In this document: positions 12,043 to 22,167 of the stretch, one piece after another
How the letters are laid out: every line of letters starts with the position of its first letter
How positions within the stretch are numbered: the first letter of the stretch is position 1
Assembly (NCBI GenBank): GCA_017979445.1
Contig: CM030713.1
Location: forward strand, 29,913,915 to 29,977,914
DNA: 64,000 nt
Direction of reading: 5' to 3'
From: Akebia trifoliata
Lineage: Eukaryota > Streptophyta > Magnoliopsida > Ranunculales > Lardizabalaceae
Translations under genes and position numbers: made by a program
The notes under the pieces: model-generated
The model's input: only the letters and a program-made list of their open reading frames with translations
What the model was told of the DNA's origin: nothing
Databases searched by the model: none

Positions 12043-12053
12043 TGACCGTTGGG
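12043..12053 (-). promoter_or_regulatory. MSA element (MYB3R site), perfect
   Basis: The minus strand reads cccaacggtca, a full match to the mitosis-specific activator consensus YCYAACGGYYA bound by three-repeat MYB proteins. It lies just upstream of the TATA box of the PATRONUS-like gene and fits G2/M expression of a securin. Confidence 0.75.
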
Positions 12054-12065
12054 GGCTTGGAGCCC

Positions 12066-12076
12066 TAGCCGTTATA
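12066..12076 (-). promoter_or_regulatory. Second MSA-like element
   Basis: The minus strand reads tataacggcta, one mismatch from YCYAACGGYYA. It lies 12 bases after the first site and overlaps the TATA box, so a bound MYB3R could interfere with or stabilise the initiation complex. Confidence 0.55.
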
Positions 12077-12079
12077 AAA
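12072..12079 (+). promoter_or_regulatory. TATA box of the PATRONUS-like gene
   Basis: The string ttataaaa lies about 30 bases before a plausible start region near 12105 and 110 bases before a good 5' splice donor (gat|gtgagt at 12182/12183). Confidence 0.6.
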
Positions 12080-12104
12080 GATGCCTCAAAGGGCCAAAAG
12101 GCGA

Positions 12105-12182
12105 GTAACTCGAATCGATTAACTCTGAAACTCGAAGCAAAAATACGAAGAGAGAAATTGCAGAAAGATCGATTAAACTGAT
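12105..12182 (+). other. Probable 5' UTR exon of the PATRONUS-like gene
   Basis: This leader lies between the TATA box and the donor gtgagttc. It has no long frame of its own and would be joined by a 1.2-1.3 kb intron to an acceptor at 13380 or 13460. Its start is inferred from the TATA position. Confidence 0.45.
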
Positions 12183-12629
12183 GTGAGTTCTTATTCTTCA
12201 AACCTAAACTATCTGTTCTTATAATTTTACTTCTATTTGATTTTTGTGGAATAGAAATTGTGTATTTTGGTAAATTTTGAAGAACAAAATGATTTAGAAG
12301 CAGAAATATTAGATTTTTAGGACCTAGAATGAAAATCCATCAAAGGATTTTCTTCACTTTAGAAGATTTTATTATTTTTGAATCAAAAAGATGGAAAATT
12401 CGTTAATTAAAGAAATGAAATAGGTTTTCAAGTGTAATGGATAATGGGTTGTGTTTGGTATGGATTGAATATTCAAATACATTGAGAAAAAGATTATCTT
12501 TGCATTTTTATCATCCAAGCAAGAAGACCCATGATTGATATGAGCCCAACTAATACACAAAAAGACACCTAGGTTTTAGTGTTTTGGAAAGTTATGTCTA
12601 TTTCTTGTTGGTGTTATGGTTTTGTGGAG

Positions 12630-12900
12630 CCCTGGTAAGCAAGTAGTAATTTTTGCTCAATTTCAAGGGCATTTTCGTAATTTCAGTAATATCGTGTAAA
12701 ACCCTAGGTTTCTCTAGGAGTTCATATTTCTCTTTTTGGTGAAAGGATGTAATTTGTAACTGAGTAGTGGAATCGGTGTGATCCGTGGATGTACCTCAAT
12801 CTTGGGGGAAGCACGTAAAATCTTTGTGTTTTCTATGTGTCATTGCATCTTGATTATTTCTCTTTTTTTATTGTTCTTGGATAGATTTCTCTACACTTGG
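12630..12900 (+). mobile_element. LTR fragment (Copia-like) in the 5' UTR intron
   Basis: Phrases typical of plant Copia LTRs are present ('aaaaccctaggtttctctagg', 'gtggatgtacctcaatcttgggggaagcacgtaaaatctttgtg'). No internal coding sequence follows, and the limits are approximate. Confidence 0.4.
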
Positions 12901-13312
12901 CCCTCCAAATAACCCCTTCCATGTACGCCCACTTGGACATTTTTCATTCTAGTACTCTTCTTTTAGAACCCAATACATGGTGTTGGTTTTAATAGCAAAT
13001 GGAACTAATCTAACCAATATGCATAGAAGCACTTATTAGTGGTGTGGAAAGTTAAACTTTTGTAGCCCTTTAGAGTTGTAGAGACTCGTCGAGATTTTCT
13101 CATCTTTTTTTTTTTAATGGTTTTCGTGGTTATTTTTGAAACTATAGGAAAGGAAAAATATATCTAGTTGAAGTATTCGAAAATAGAATTTTTGGTTTTT
13201 AAGGGTTATTTTCTTGCCTTTCAAGGATGTTAGGGTTATTTAATGTGCTAAAATGCATTTTAGCATAATTTATCTAGAGATGTATGGGATAAAGGCATAG
13301 TTATATGACCTT

Positions 13313-13470
13313 ACTTAAGACCAACTATACTTCTTATACTTAGTTTGATATCCTTGTGTTGATGATATCTTGCAACACAGAACACCATAAATCTCTCACT
13401 TAAGATCAACCATACTTCTTATACTTAGTTTGATATCCTTATTTTGATAAGATCACGCAGAACATAATAC
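13313..13470. repeat. 85-bp tandem duplication carrying two 3' splice sites
   Basis: The copies start at 13313 and 13398 and share 'catacttcttatacttagtttgatatcctt'. Each ends in an acceptor-like string (caacacag|aacacc at 13380, cacgcag|aacata at 13460). The leader intron of the PATRONUS-like gene may therefore have two alternative acceptors. Confidence 0.75.
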
Positions 13471-13495
13471 AGAAGTTCATCGACAAAAAGCATTA

Positions 13496-14721
13496 ATGGC
13501 AACCCATGCTCGTCATCTAATTCAAGATGAGAATTTGATTGTTCACTATAGAGGTAATCTTCAAACTTCTCTTAAATAAAGAACAATCAGTAACTCTGTT
13601 CACTTCATAGTTTCGTTTCTATTTTTTGTCAGTGGGGGATGAAATATTTACATGTCTAACGTCTTAAATGATGTATCAATTAGGCGCTTCTTTTGGGGGA
13701 GACAGCAATGCCTCTAAAGCCAAGAAGGCTAAAGTGCTTGGTTCGAAACCCCTAACCAACATTACAAACTCTAGGAATCCTTCTCCTCCTAAGGCAGAAT
13801 TAAAGAAGAATCACCTGAAAAAGTTGAATGCCCACAATGAAGGTAGTCTCACTTTATATTAATCTGAATTGGTAGGAAATGAAAGATTAAACGTGTCGAT
13901 AACCCAACCCAACAATGTCTATAATAGGGGTTTCCAATGGGCAAAAGATCGACGTTTCTAAAATTCAGAAGAAAGCGGTAGGGTTGGGTGGTAGGAGAGC
14001 ACTCACAAATATTACAAACTCGACGAAATCCCCTCATCGGGCATCAAAGAAGGATCATTCCACGAAGTTGCATGATTTCAAAGAAGAACAATTCCTACAC
14101 AACCATCAAGAATGCATAGATTCACAAACAAGGGGATTGGACATGCAGCTACTTTTGAAGACACTAGGAATCGATGCTGGTAATGTATCATCTCTCATCT
14201 TTGTATTTCTTGTTGAAGACACTAGGAATCGATGCTGGTAATGTATCATCTCTCATCTTTGTATTTCTTGTAATCTGATGATTTTTATTGTTTCTATTGC
14301 CAAACCAACTCTTGCTAATGCCACCCAAGATTTATCTTAGTTCTTTGGTGTGGCAATAGAATCTCTTACATTCTTTTTGTCTTCGATGACTAATATTGTG
14401 TTTTTTCTGTTCAGATTTTTCGACGCAATTGGCGACTCCAGTTGTAATTCCAGTGTCAAAGCCGCCAGAGGTCTTGATCACTTTAGTTTTGTTTTCTTTC
14501 TAATGTTTCTAGAAACCACTTGAATCAATTGTAGCCTCTTTTTTTCTTTTCAGGATTATTTTGGTAGTCCACCAAGGTACTTGGAATACGAAGAGGTACC
14601 AGAGTTGTTGCTAAATGAAGATCGATCTCCACCTCAACATTGGACCTCTGAACACACAATTACTTCTCCATCCCCAAATCGTTATCCATCTCTAAATGTG
14701 GCATTACTTGGGACACCATAA
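13496..14721 (+). CDS. PANS: PATRONUS-like securin (five coding exons)
   Basis: Exons 13496-13553, 13684-13842, 13928-14179, 14415-14470 and 14554-14721 join in phase to a 230-aa protein. PATRONUS proteins are the plant securins: they restrain separase and protect cohesion until the anaphase-promoting complex degrades them. The N-terminus has a DEN box (QDENLIVHY, residues 10-18). Exon 3 has a full destruction box, R95-R-A-L98 with N103 (RRALTNITN). Exon 2 has a second copy in which Ser and Lys replace the arginines (SKPLTNITN, 40-48). The family block EEQFLHNHQECI follows at 125-136, and a Pro/acidic segment (SPPRYLEYEEVPELL) lies near the C-terminus. Exon 2 is symmetric (phase 1-1) and resembles the start of exon 3. 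MSA motifs in the promoter fit mitotic expression. Assignment to PATRONUS is firm; which paralogue is not known. Confidence 0.85.
14155..14270. repeat. 58-bp tandem duplication across the exon 3 donor site
   Basis: Two identical copies (14155-14212, 14213-14270) each hold the last 25 bases of exon 3 and the donor ctg|gtaatg. Only the first donor (after 14179) is in phase with exon 4. Use of the second donor (after 14237) joins TG to A and makes a TGA stop at the junction. Confidence 0.9.
14291..14367. mobile_element. MITE of the tattgccacacc family in PATRONUS intron 3
   Basis: Inverted ends ttctattgccaaaccaactc and ttggtgtggcaatagaatc enclose 'tgctaatgccacccaag'. It is the same family as 11771-11869. 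Confidence 0.6.
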
Positions 14722-15680
14722 TTGTTGAAACCTCTCCAACGACACTGCATTCTGATATATTTTGATTACTGAAATGTACTCCATTTTCTTTATTGGCTTT
14801 GTTGTGGTGTAATTACGTATTTTAGGGGTGAAAAATAACGATTTTCTACCAATGTTTGTCCCAAGAATCGTCCTATTCCAGCATTAGTTGAACTAACCTT
14901 GTATGAAGTCGGTACTTCAGGCTAGCGGATTATGATTTTTAGCCATTATCGATTTTTGACGTCGGCTGTGAATTTGAATAAATTTAAAGTCTTAGATCCT
15001 GACCAAAAAGTTGATTTTTTAGGATAAAATATGTTGCTGGGCTTATTTAGTAAAAATGTGGTCTAATGGTAATAAGGAAAAAAGAAAAGCTGGAGTCCAA
15101 CAAACATGAAATTAACAAATAAACTCATTTTTGTTCTTAGATTTTTTAGGCCCACCAAGACCTAGATTTAAAACTCTCATGGGTTTGGGCCCAAAATTGG
15201 TTCTACTTGGCATATTTTGAGGGTGTGAGGTCAATGAAAATATTTCATGATGATTCTGTGTCCTCTTAATACTCTGCCATCTAAGGGCTTAAGCCCACAC
15301 TCCTTTTTTAAGTATCAAATTGTTTTTTTATCTGTAAATAAAGAGATTCTATTGGCATACCAACGTTTACTTATAACACACCAATCCTTATGAAATCGAC
15401 CTATATTCTGTACGTATAGATTTGGTGTGTTATGAGTGTTACCAAATCTGCAACTTCTTTTTAGGTCTCATGACATTATTCTCACTCTTTGGTAGACCTA
15501 CAGACCAGAACTTGTCTTGATTGATAAACTATCCTATCTATTGGATTGGAAAATTTTAATTTGTTAAAGATTTGGAGAACATTTTATAAACCCACTGTTC
15601 ATAACATGTGCTTTTATCTAAGATTTATAGGTCACGTCATGTCTTTAGTGAAAATCATATCGTGAACTCGAAATGCTCCT
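14722..15680. other. 3' flank of PATRONUS and intergenic DNA with a MITE fragment
   Basis: No further gene was seen. At 15342-15450 inverted segments (tattggcataccaacg... and ...tgttaccaaatctg) form a weak MITE hairpin related to the tattgcc families. Confidence 0.4.
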
Positions 15681-16179
15681 TGTTGAGTTTATTCCAACAT
15701 CGGACGCTCATTGCCTTGTCTCTCTCCTAAGCTCCTAGGCCTATTCACTCATTGCCAATTGGTTTTGAAATGGACCCCAAACTTACATTAGTATCAAAGT
15801 GGGCCTTTCTCTCATCCACATCACCCAGTTCATATCTCCACATGCTCTGGCCTAGTTTGTGTGGAGACATGTTGAGTTTAATCCCATGTTGGATACTCAT
15901 TACCTTGTCTCTCTTCTTATAAGCTCCTAGGCTCCACTTATATTGCCAATTGGTTTTGATTTAGACCCCAACCTTGTCATGGTCTCAGAGTGGGCCTTTC
16001 TCTCCTCCATGTCACCAAGCTCATATCTCCACATGCTTTAACCCAGTCTGGCCCACATGTGCGGGGCGTGTTGAGTTTAGTCCCACATTGAAACTCATTG
16101 CATTATCTCTCTCCTTATAAGCTCCTGAGCGTCTCCACTCATTGCCAATTGGTTTTGAGTTGAACCCCCAAATTTATCA
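15681..16179 (+). mobile_element. TRIM array: three LTRs, two internal segments
   Basis: Related LTRs begin with tgttgagttt at 15681, 15870 and 16069 and end near 15787, 15979 and 16179 (...ccccaa.cttatca). Each of the first two is followed by a PBS-like string (ttagtatcaaagtgggcc, tggtctcagagtgggcc) and a short non-coding internal region with 'catatctccacatgct'. The order LTR-int-LTR-int-LTR is the known product of unequal recombination between LTRs of a TRIM. Confidence 0.75.
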
Positions 16180-16539
16180 TCGACACGTGAGATATATCTT
16201 TGGATCAGATAACTTCTTAATTGTAGATTGAGTTGCCTTTTCCTATCTTTTCAGTTTATAGGTGCCTAATATGTGAATGTCGAGGACGTTTAAATTGGTT
16301 TGATCCTTTTTTATATATATTATATTGTATCAAGTACAGTATCTTTGCTACCAATTCTAACTCATATATCAAGATAACATAGGTGCTTTAGATTAAGCGT
16401 AATTTATTGCACCTACCTCAAATATTTATTTATTATTATTATATTTTTTTTAGAATAATCAGTGGTTTAGACAAATCCCCTGACCAAAATATATAGAAAA
16501 GAGAAAAAATAATTATAATCTCACATAGGGGGTCCTAGA
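16180..16539. other. Intergenic, AT-rich
   Basis: Nothing recognisable apart from TA-rich tracts near 16310 and 16420-16450. Confidence 0.4.
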
Positions 16540-17070
16540 GGCATCCTCCCTTACAATGAAATTCATTTCATACAAAAGATCAAAAGCAAACATGATTCTA
16601 GTGTCTTGAGTAGTTAACAATGAAGCAAGTTTGTCAAGCGTATTTGCTTCTCTATAGGTGAATTTAAAGTGAATGTTACCATAGATAGAGCAGAGGGCCT
16701 AGATTTTGTTAGCTAAGAGTTTGACTCTCCATGGGCAATGAAATTCTTTATTAAGGATTTAACTAGTTAGTAGCGAGTCGGCTTCCATTATGAATAGCTG
16801 TGGGTCCAATAACTTAGCTAATCGAATACCCTCCAAGATTGCTTTGAATTCGTGTCAGAGGATTGATTTCCCTATAGAACATCTTGCAATAGCACTCACC
16901 ACCTCCCCTTTAGCATTATGGATAACAGCCCATTGTCCACCAACATCCCCTCTAAAAAAGCTATCAGAATTCAACTTCCAGTGACTAGTCTCGAGAGCCA
17001 TCCATTTGCAAACTATGACGGAAGGGGTATTAAGCTTCAGTGAGATACCCCAATTATCTAAGAAGTCTCT
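16540..17070 (-). pseudogene. RNase H domain remnant of a LINE-type retrotransposon
   Basis: The minus strand encodes an RNase H-like core: WKLNSDSFFRGDVGGQWA, then VIHNAKGEVVSAIAR, matching the 'KLNTDGS.RG..GG.GGVIRD..G..V.A' pattern of the RNase H domains that end many plant non-LTR retrotransposons. In other frames upstream in coordinates (16560-16840) further pieces follow (LEGIRLAKLLDPQLFIMEADS, YREANTLDKLASL), so at least one frameshift and several stops break it. The first catalytic Asp is retained (NSDS for NTDG). No endonuclease or reverse transcriptase part was found, so this is a dead fragment. Confidence 0.65.
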
Positions 17071-17077
17071 ATTTGCT

Positions 17078-17116
17078 GCACTTGATAATCTGACTAGAAA
17101 AAATTTACTTGGTCTT
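17078..17116. mobile_element. Left part of a family B MITE, interrupted by the LTR
   Basis: 'tgataatctgactag' and 'tttacttggtctt' match the left end of the intact copy at 19083-19115. The remainder of the element resumes at 18904. Confidence 0.6.
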
Positions 17117-18903
17117 TGTAGACACCTCAATTTGAACGGGCCACTTCTCGAAAGGGCCCAAAAATATCGATTTTCTAAATAAATGGGCCAACGGGCCTTA
17201 AAGGCCCAAGTCATTGAAAAGTGACATTTTTACCAACCCGAGGCCCCTAAGACCTCTCAATGGTTTAGGAGACCTACCAAAAGGACTCGGCCTACCTTAC
17301 GTCTTCCCAATATTCACCGCTCCACTTCCAAAATAAAAAACGCCAAATTTTCGATAAATTTCACCAACGGGCCTAAAAAGCCCGATTCGCCAACACGTGG
17401 CATTTTTGATCAAACTAATGATTGCAAAAATCTAAAAAAATTAAAAAATTAAAAATGTGAGACTTGGGATGTCTACCCCTCCTCTACTACCACCGCTCCT
17501 CCTCCGAATCTGCAAAAAATCATAGGCCCACCTAAGGCCCATGAGCCCTCAACACTTTCCTAAATCGATTTTTCATCTTACCCTTAGCCTAAAATCAATC
17601 CCACATCACCTAAAATCTAAAACCAACCTATACCCTCAAAACCCATTCCAAAATAACCCTCAACCAAACCCTAAAACCCAAAATCATTTCTAAAACCCAA
17701 GCCCAACACTACAAAGCCCACAAATCATTAACCATATCCAATTCATTATCCAACCCACAACCCTAACCCATAAACCACAACCCACATCAACCAATCACTC
17801 TTTTATCATCAAAAGATGACACATGACATCATCTCCCTCACCCTCCCAAAATATCATCAACCACCTCTTTAAATCCTCCATTCTCTTAAACCAAATACCA
17901 TTTAATCTCAACCACCATCTTAAACTCACCTCACCAAACACTCCACCCAAATGGGTTGGGTAGGATCCAAACCATTTGGGTCAAAACTCACCCATTTAAC
18001 CCCCCTTCCCTAAATACCCTCCAATCTCCTCTAAATTACACTCACTTCTCTCTCAAACTCATAACCATTTTACCCTTTTTCTTCACTTCACCTCATTATA
18101 TCCCTAAAATAACTCCTCAACATCTATAAATACCCTCCTCCTCTTCCCAAAAATGGCCCCCAACTTTCACTACAAAGTTTCTCCCCAACACTCTCTCTAC
18201 TAACAATCATCACCAATTCTCACCAAGATTACCACTTCTCTCCCACTAATCATCCTCAAGTCTCACACAAAAAAAAAATCACCTACTACACTCATCTCTC
18301 TCATCATCTCTTCTCTATTCCTTCAACCATACAAAAGTTGTATTTGCTCAAAATACTAAGGACTCAAGAAGACTCAAAGAAGAAGAAGAAAGAAGATACA
18401 AGGTGGGTTCAAAGCAACCCCCCCCCTTTTCTCTTCTACACCCTCTCCTCCTCCCTCTTCTATCACCCCTCTCCCTTTCATGTTATTTTTTAGGATGAAT
18501 GGACCCCAAGGCTAAAGGTCTATAAGGGTCATTTCCATCAATGGAATGACCCTATGATCAAGCCGAAAATGAACCCCTATCTAGGGCACAAATGCACCCA
18601 CGTGGCACATTATCTTTCACACTTTTTTTTAAATAAAAAATGATCGAGTTAGTTGAGGTTACCACTCTTTAGTGGGGAGAAAAGGGTGCCTAACACCTTC
18701 CCTTTTCTCCAACCGAGCCGCTTACCTCGAATCTAAATGTTCGATTAGTTCCTATCCATCGAGAGTTGCTAAAACGTCAAAAATGTCACTTTTTTCAAAA
18801 AATGCACATCGGGTGACCATTTACACCCACTTATAATATGAATGGTGACGACTCCAAATCATAGTAGATGTGGCCGTCGTAATGACGAAATCCCGTGTCT
18901 ACA
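17117..18903 (+). mobile_element. Solo LTR, 1.79 kb, with 5-bp TSD
   Basis: The LTR starts tgtagacacctcaatttg and ends cccgtgtctaca, so the termini are the inverted pair tgtagacac/gtgtctaca. Flanking pentamers gtctt (17112-17116) and atctt (18904-18908) are a one-mismatch target duplication, and the sequence outside joins into one MITE. A promoter-like ctataaatacc lies at 18124-18134, followed by a CT-rich leader. No internal region is left. The reverse LTR at 850-3352 belongs to the same family. Confidence 0.8.
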
Positions 18904-19050
18904 ATCTTCACATGGTTGATGTGTCAAGTGCATAGAATCATAGATCTTTTTCTTTGGGATACACAAGGAAAAAAATATTTACAGTTCTATGCTCTTGCCA
19001 CATCAACCGCATACAGACTACGTATGTTTTAACGAGTCATTTTATCATTA
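18904..19050. mobile_element. Right part of the split family B MITE
   Basis: It continues 'cttcacatggttgatgtgtcaag ... tctttgggatacacaagg ... ccacatcaaccgcatac ... cattttatcattagtc', the same order as the neighbouring copy at 19083-19260. Confidence 0.6.
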
Positions 19051-19082
19051 GTCTTTAGTAAATGGTATAATTGGTCTTTATG

Positions 19083-19262
19083 TGATAATCTAACTCGAAA
19101 AACGTACTTGATCTTTATGTGGTTGATGTGGCAAGTACACAAAACCATGGATCCTTTTCTTCGGGATACACAAGGAAAAAGATCTATAGTTTTGTTCACT
19201 TACCATGTCAACCACATACAAATCGCATGTGTTTTAACAAGTCAATTTATCATTAGTCCTAA
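19083..19262. mobile_element. Hairpin MITE, family B, intact copy
   Basis: Terminal parts tgataatctaactcg and caagtcaatttatcatta are inverted. The inner arms 'gtggttgatgtggcaagtac' and 'ttaccatgtcaaccacata' pair. The phrase agtaaatggtataattg occurs on both sides (19057-19073 and 19262-19278), and could be a long direct repeat or part of a larger duplicated unit. Confidence 0.65.
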
Positions 19263-19279
19263 GTAAATGGTATAATTGA

Positions 19280-19737
19280 GAGAAATTAATACCTATGTCA
19301 CCAAGAGGAATGCAATGCTTTTGTAGATTCTCCACACGGGTGTGGGAAGAAGAATTTCAAAGATTGACTACTTTGTTAATGCTCTCTCCATATTCTTTGG
19401 TTCATGAATGAGAGAGAGAGAGAAGCAATGATTTAGATAAAAATAAATATATTAAAATGGAACATTAGTTGGTGCTCAACATTAAGAAACACACAATAAA
19501 GAGAGACAAGAAAGTAAATTACTACACTTTTAGCTTTAGCTTGACATGAAGGGAGACACCTACCACACCCCAAGTAGTAAAGTGGGGATAAAACCCTTAT
19601 TAATTATGTTAATTTATAAGGTTAATGATGACAAAGTGCACTAAACAGGAGAAAACCATAAGAGTTCAGTTATAACCTATTGGGGATTTGGAAATTTGGT
19701 GCCACTCAAGGTTAGTTCTCATCTGAATTTTTTTAAT
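19280..19737. other. Intergenic, no gene seen
   Basis: A (ga)n tract at about 19409-19420 is the only feature. Confidence 0.4.
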
Positions 19738-19912
19738 TTTTAGTGACAATTATAACATCCAACGCTCCCATCACAGAACTGTAGATCATCTACCTCAGGA
19801 TACACAAGATTTATGGTTTTATGTATCCTGAGGCAAATGATCTACGATTCTGTGATGGGGGCGTATGTCAGAGGGAGCGATAGAAAATCATTATTCTTAT
19901 AACATTCTCCAT
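19738..19912. mobile_element. Hairpin MITE, family A
   Basis: The arms cccatcacagaactgtagat and atctacgattctgtgatggg pair, with inner arms ctcaggatacacaa and tgtatcctgagg. The outer end 'gatagaaaatcattattctt' is shared with copies at 29.4, 57.4 and 59.2 kb. Confidence 0.7.
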
Positions 19913-21049
19913 TTATTTATTTATTTTTGCCCAAATTTTAACTCGACTTGACCGAGTTTTAAAACAAAGACTTACTATTGAAAGTAAAATTATTCAAGAT
20001 TTCCTTTTTTGATTTTCTTCATAAACTAAAGATTAACAACTATGAAACTTATAATTTTTTTTTTTTATAACCGGGTATCCTTGTAGACAACGGATTGGGT
20101 CTGTAGCTGAGATTTGCCTAGTCCATGGACCATGGTCTTGTCCAAGGATTAGTCTTGGGGCACGTGCAACTCGCACACATCACATGCACCAAGTAAGTTA
20201 GTCTACTCAATAATCATATAACATTCATGCACACTTAAATTACACTACTTTTTTTTTAATACAATAATTAAAATTGGTGGAAACAGAGAATTTTCGATGG
20301 AGCAACAAAAGCCCTTTTTTAGTTTTAATTTGGTCTAGAAAGATAGCTCCTCTGGACAACTTCTCTATCACACATTTTCAGATCAATTGACCAGAAATCA
20401 AAATTTTCATTATCATTTGACTAGGCTTATGGATTAATCATTTTACGGGAGAACATTTCTGACGTAATTATGTGTCATAATTATAGATGCTTTTCATCGA
20501 GATATGAGTTTCAGCATTACTTTTGCAGGCTCAATGTCAGGGCCCCAACTTTTTTTTGTTGGACCGGGTCACGTTAGTGGGCAATTGCCCCAATTGACAC
20601 CGAGCGAGAGAGCTTGGAAGAGAGTAACAGAAACAAATGGGTAGAGAGAAAAAGATAGTGGAAAAGGGAAAGAGGTCTGAAATGGCTAAGAAAAAATGTC
20701 TCCACTCGTACATGTAAAACTAAAATATGGTTTGGATAAATTATTCATGAAAAATAAGTAAAGTTGGTGTGCCCATAGAAGTTTTCTTTTAGTAGTTCTT
20801 CTTTATAACTAAACTTTGCTATTATAATTAGAAAAAGGCAGAGTAGAAATGGTGCGAAATCAAAATTTTGATTCCAAAAATGCCCTCATCATCACATTTA
20901 AACTTAATATAATTAAAAGGTCATTTTAGTAAAAAATCTAGAAAATTTCAATCTCACGTAGTTAAAATCAAGTTGGTTAGTTTTCAAAATTATAAAAATA
21001 TCTCTTTTACTATATAATCTTCAAAACCATCCTTTTTAATTGATGTTTT
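19913..21049. other. Intergenic with a family M fragment
   Basis: At 20458-20530 a truncated family M MITE is recognisable ('agatgcttttcatcgagata', 'cagcattacttt'). A phrase at 20150-20190 (cttggggcacgtgcaactc) recurs near 23514-23540 and marks an undefined repeat. No gene was seen. Confidence 0.4.
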
Positions 21050-21290
21050 AAATTATAGATAAGCCTTTTTGAAACATGTGTGTTTGCGCATACCACCTTA
21101 TCATAATTAATAGACTAATGATGAATGCGCACAATAAATCATACTCGATCTGTACCCCGGCTGATGTGACAAGGGCAAAGAACCGTAGATCTTTTCTTTT
21201 TGTATCACAAAGAAAAAAAGATCTATGGTTTTGTGCCCTTGCCATGTCAACTGCGTTTGATTTATCGTGTGCATTCATCACAGTTCTATT
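21050..21290. mobile_element. Foldback MITE, family B-like
   Basis: Arms 'gatgaatgcgcacaataaatca' (21118 on) and 'tgatttatcgtgtgcattcatc' (21257-21280) pair over about 22 bases, with inner arms 'aaccgtagatctttt' and 'aaaagatctatggtt'. Small open frames on both strands are products of this symmetry. Confidence 0.65.
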
Positions 21291-21299
21291 GTTAGCATG

Positions 21300-21432
21300 T
21301 GCCCCAAGGGCACGCGTTACACTGCATTAAATACACCTTCTAAATAACCATTATTTGATTCTTTTGAGGGCATTTTTGGTAGGAAATTCATTTTCCAAGG
21401 TGTAATTAATATAGCTTAAAGTATGCCCTTTG
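21300..21432. mobile_element. Palindromic MITE, family C (diverged)
   Basis: Ends gggcacgcgttacactgcattaaatacacc and ggtgtaattaatatagcttaaagtatgccc are inverted. It has the same structure as 22006-22150. Confidence 0.5.
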
Positions 21433-22005
21433 AGCACCTCCAATAATTCTCTTTAAAGTAAATAGCATCCTTTGTCAAAAAGTGACAAATGCTATTTTAG
21501 TTAGCCTAAAATTTGTTGATTGTTCCAAGAGACTCAACAAATCATATTTTACTTTTAGTATTTTATATTACTTTACATTTGTTAAACCTATTTAAATCAT
21601 ACTAACGGTCGAGAGTTGACATCTTAGCATCCAAAAAGCATAAGCTGATGTCACAGGCAGGCAAAGAATGAAATTATAAGAATTTTGAAGAAAAAAAATT
21701 CAAAAAAACATATTATTTGTCACCGTTAAATTTAAATTTTAAGTTTTGAGAATTCGTTAGCCATCCATTTTCAACACCTTGGATCAAAGCTCAAAAAATA
21801 TTTTTAAAAAATAAAATAAAATAAAAACTTTTATATGAGTTTTTTCATGAAATTTAGAAAGATGTTGTGTTGGATTGCTAATGTGGTAATCCATGTGGGT
21901 CCAATGACCCTTAGCAGAGATTTGAAATCTTACTAAACTAATAAGAAAAGTGCTTTTCATTTTTTTTTAATATTAAGATAACTAATCTCGGAGGCTCTCT
22001 AGATG
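21433..22005. other. Intergenic, no gene seen
   Basis: AT-rich with A-runs near 21800-21830; nothing recognised. Confidence 0.4.
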
Positions 22006-22150
22006 TAGGGCACACGTTAAATTGCAATAAATACACTTTGAAAATTGGAATTTGAGGATATTTTGGTTAAAAATAATAATTTTTTAAGGGCATTTTTGGT
22101 ATAAAATCCAATTTTCAAAGTGTATTTATTGCAAGTTAACGTGTGTCCTA
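22006..22150. mobile_element. 145-bp near-perfect palindromic MITE, family C
   Basis: It starts tagggcacacgttaaattgc and ends gcaagttaacgtgtgtccta. The arms pair over about 60 bases, including 'cactttgaaaattgga/tccaattttcaaagtg'. No clear target duplication was seen. Confidence 0.8.
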
Positions 22151-22167
22151 ACAAGACTCATAATGTT

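Noticed and set aside
17640..17720. Telomere-like aaaccctaa strings
   Set aside because: They are irregular, lie inside the solo LTR and are not a tandem array.
21076..21330. Opposed pair of small ORFs with similar products
   Set aside because: The similarity arises because the DNA is a foldback MITE.
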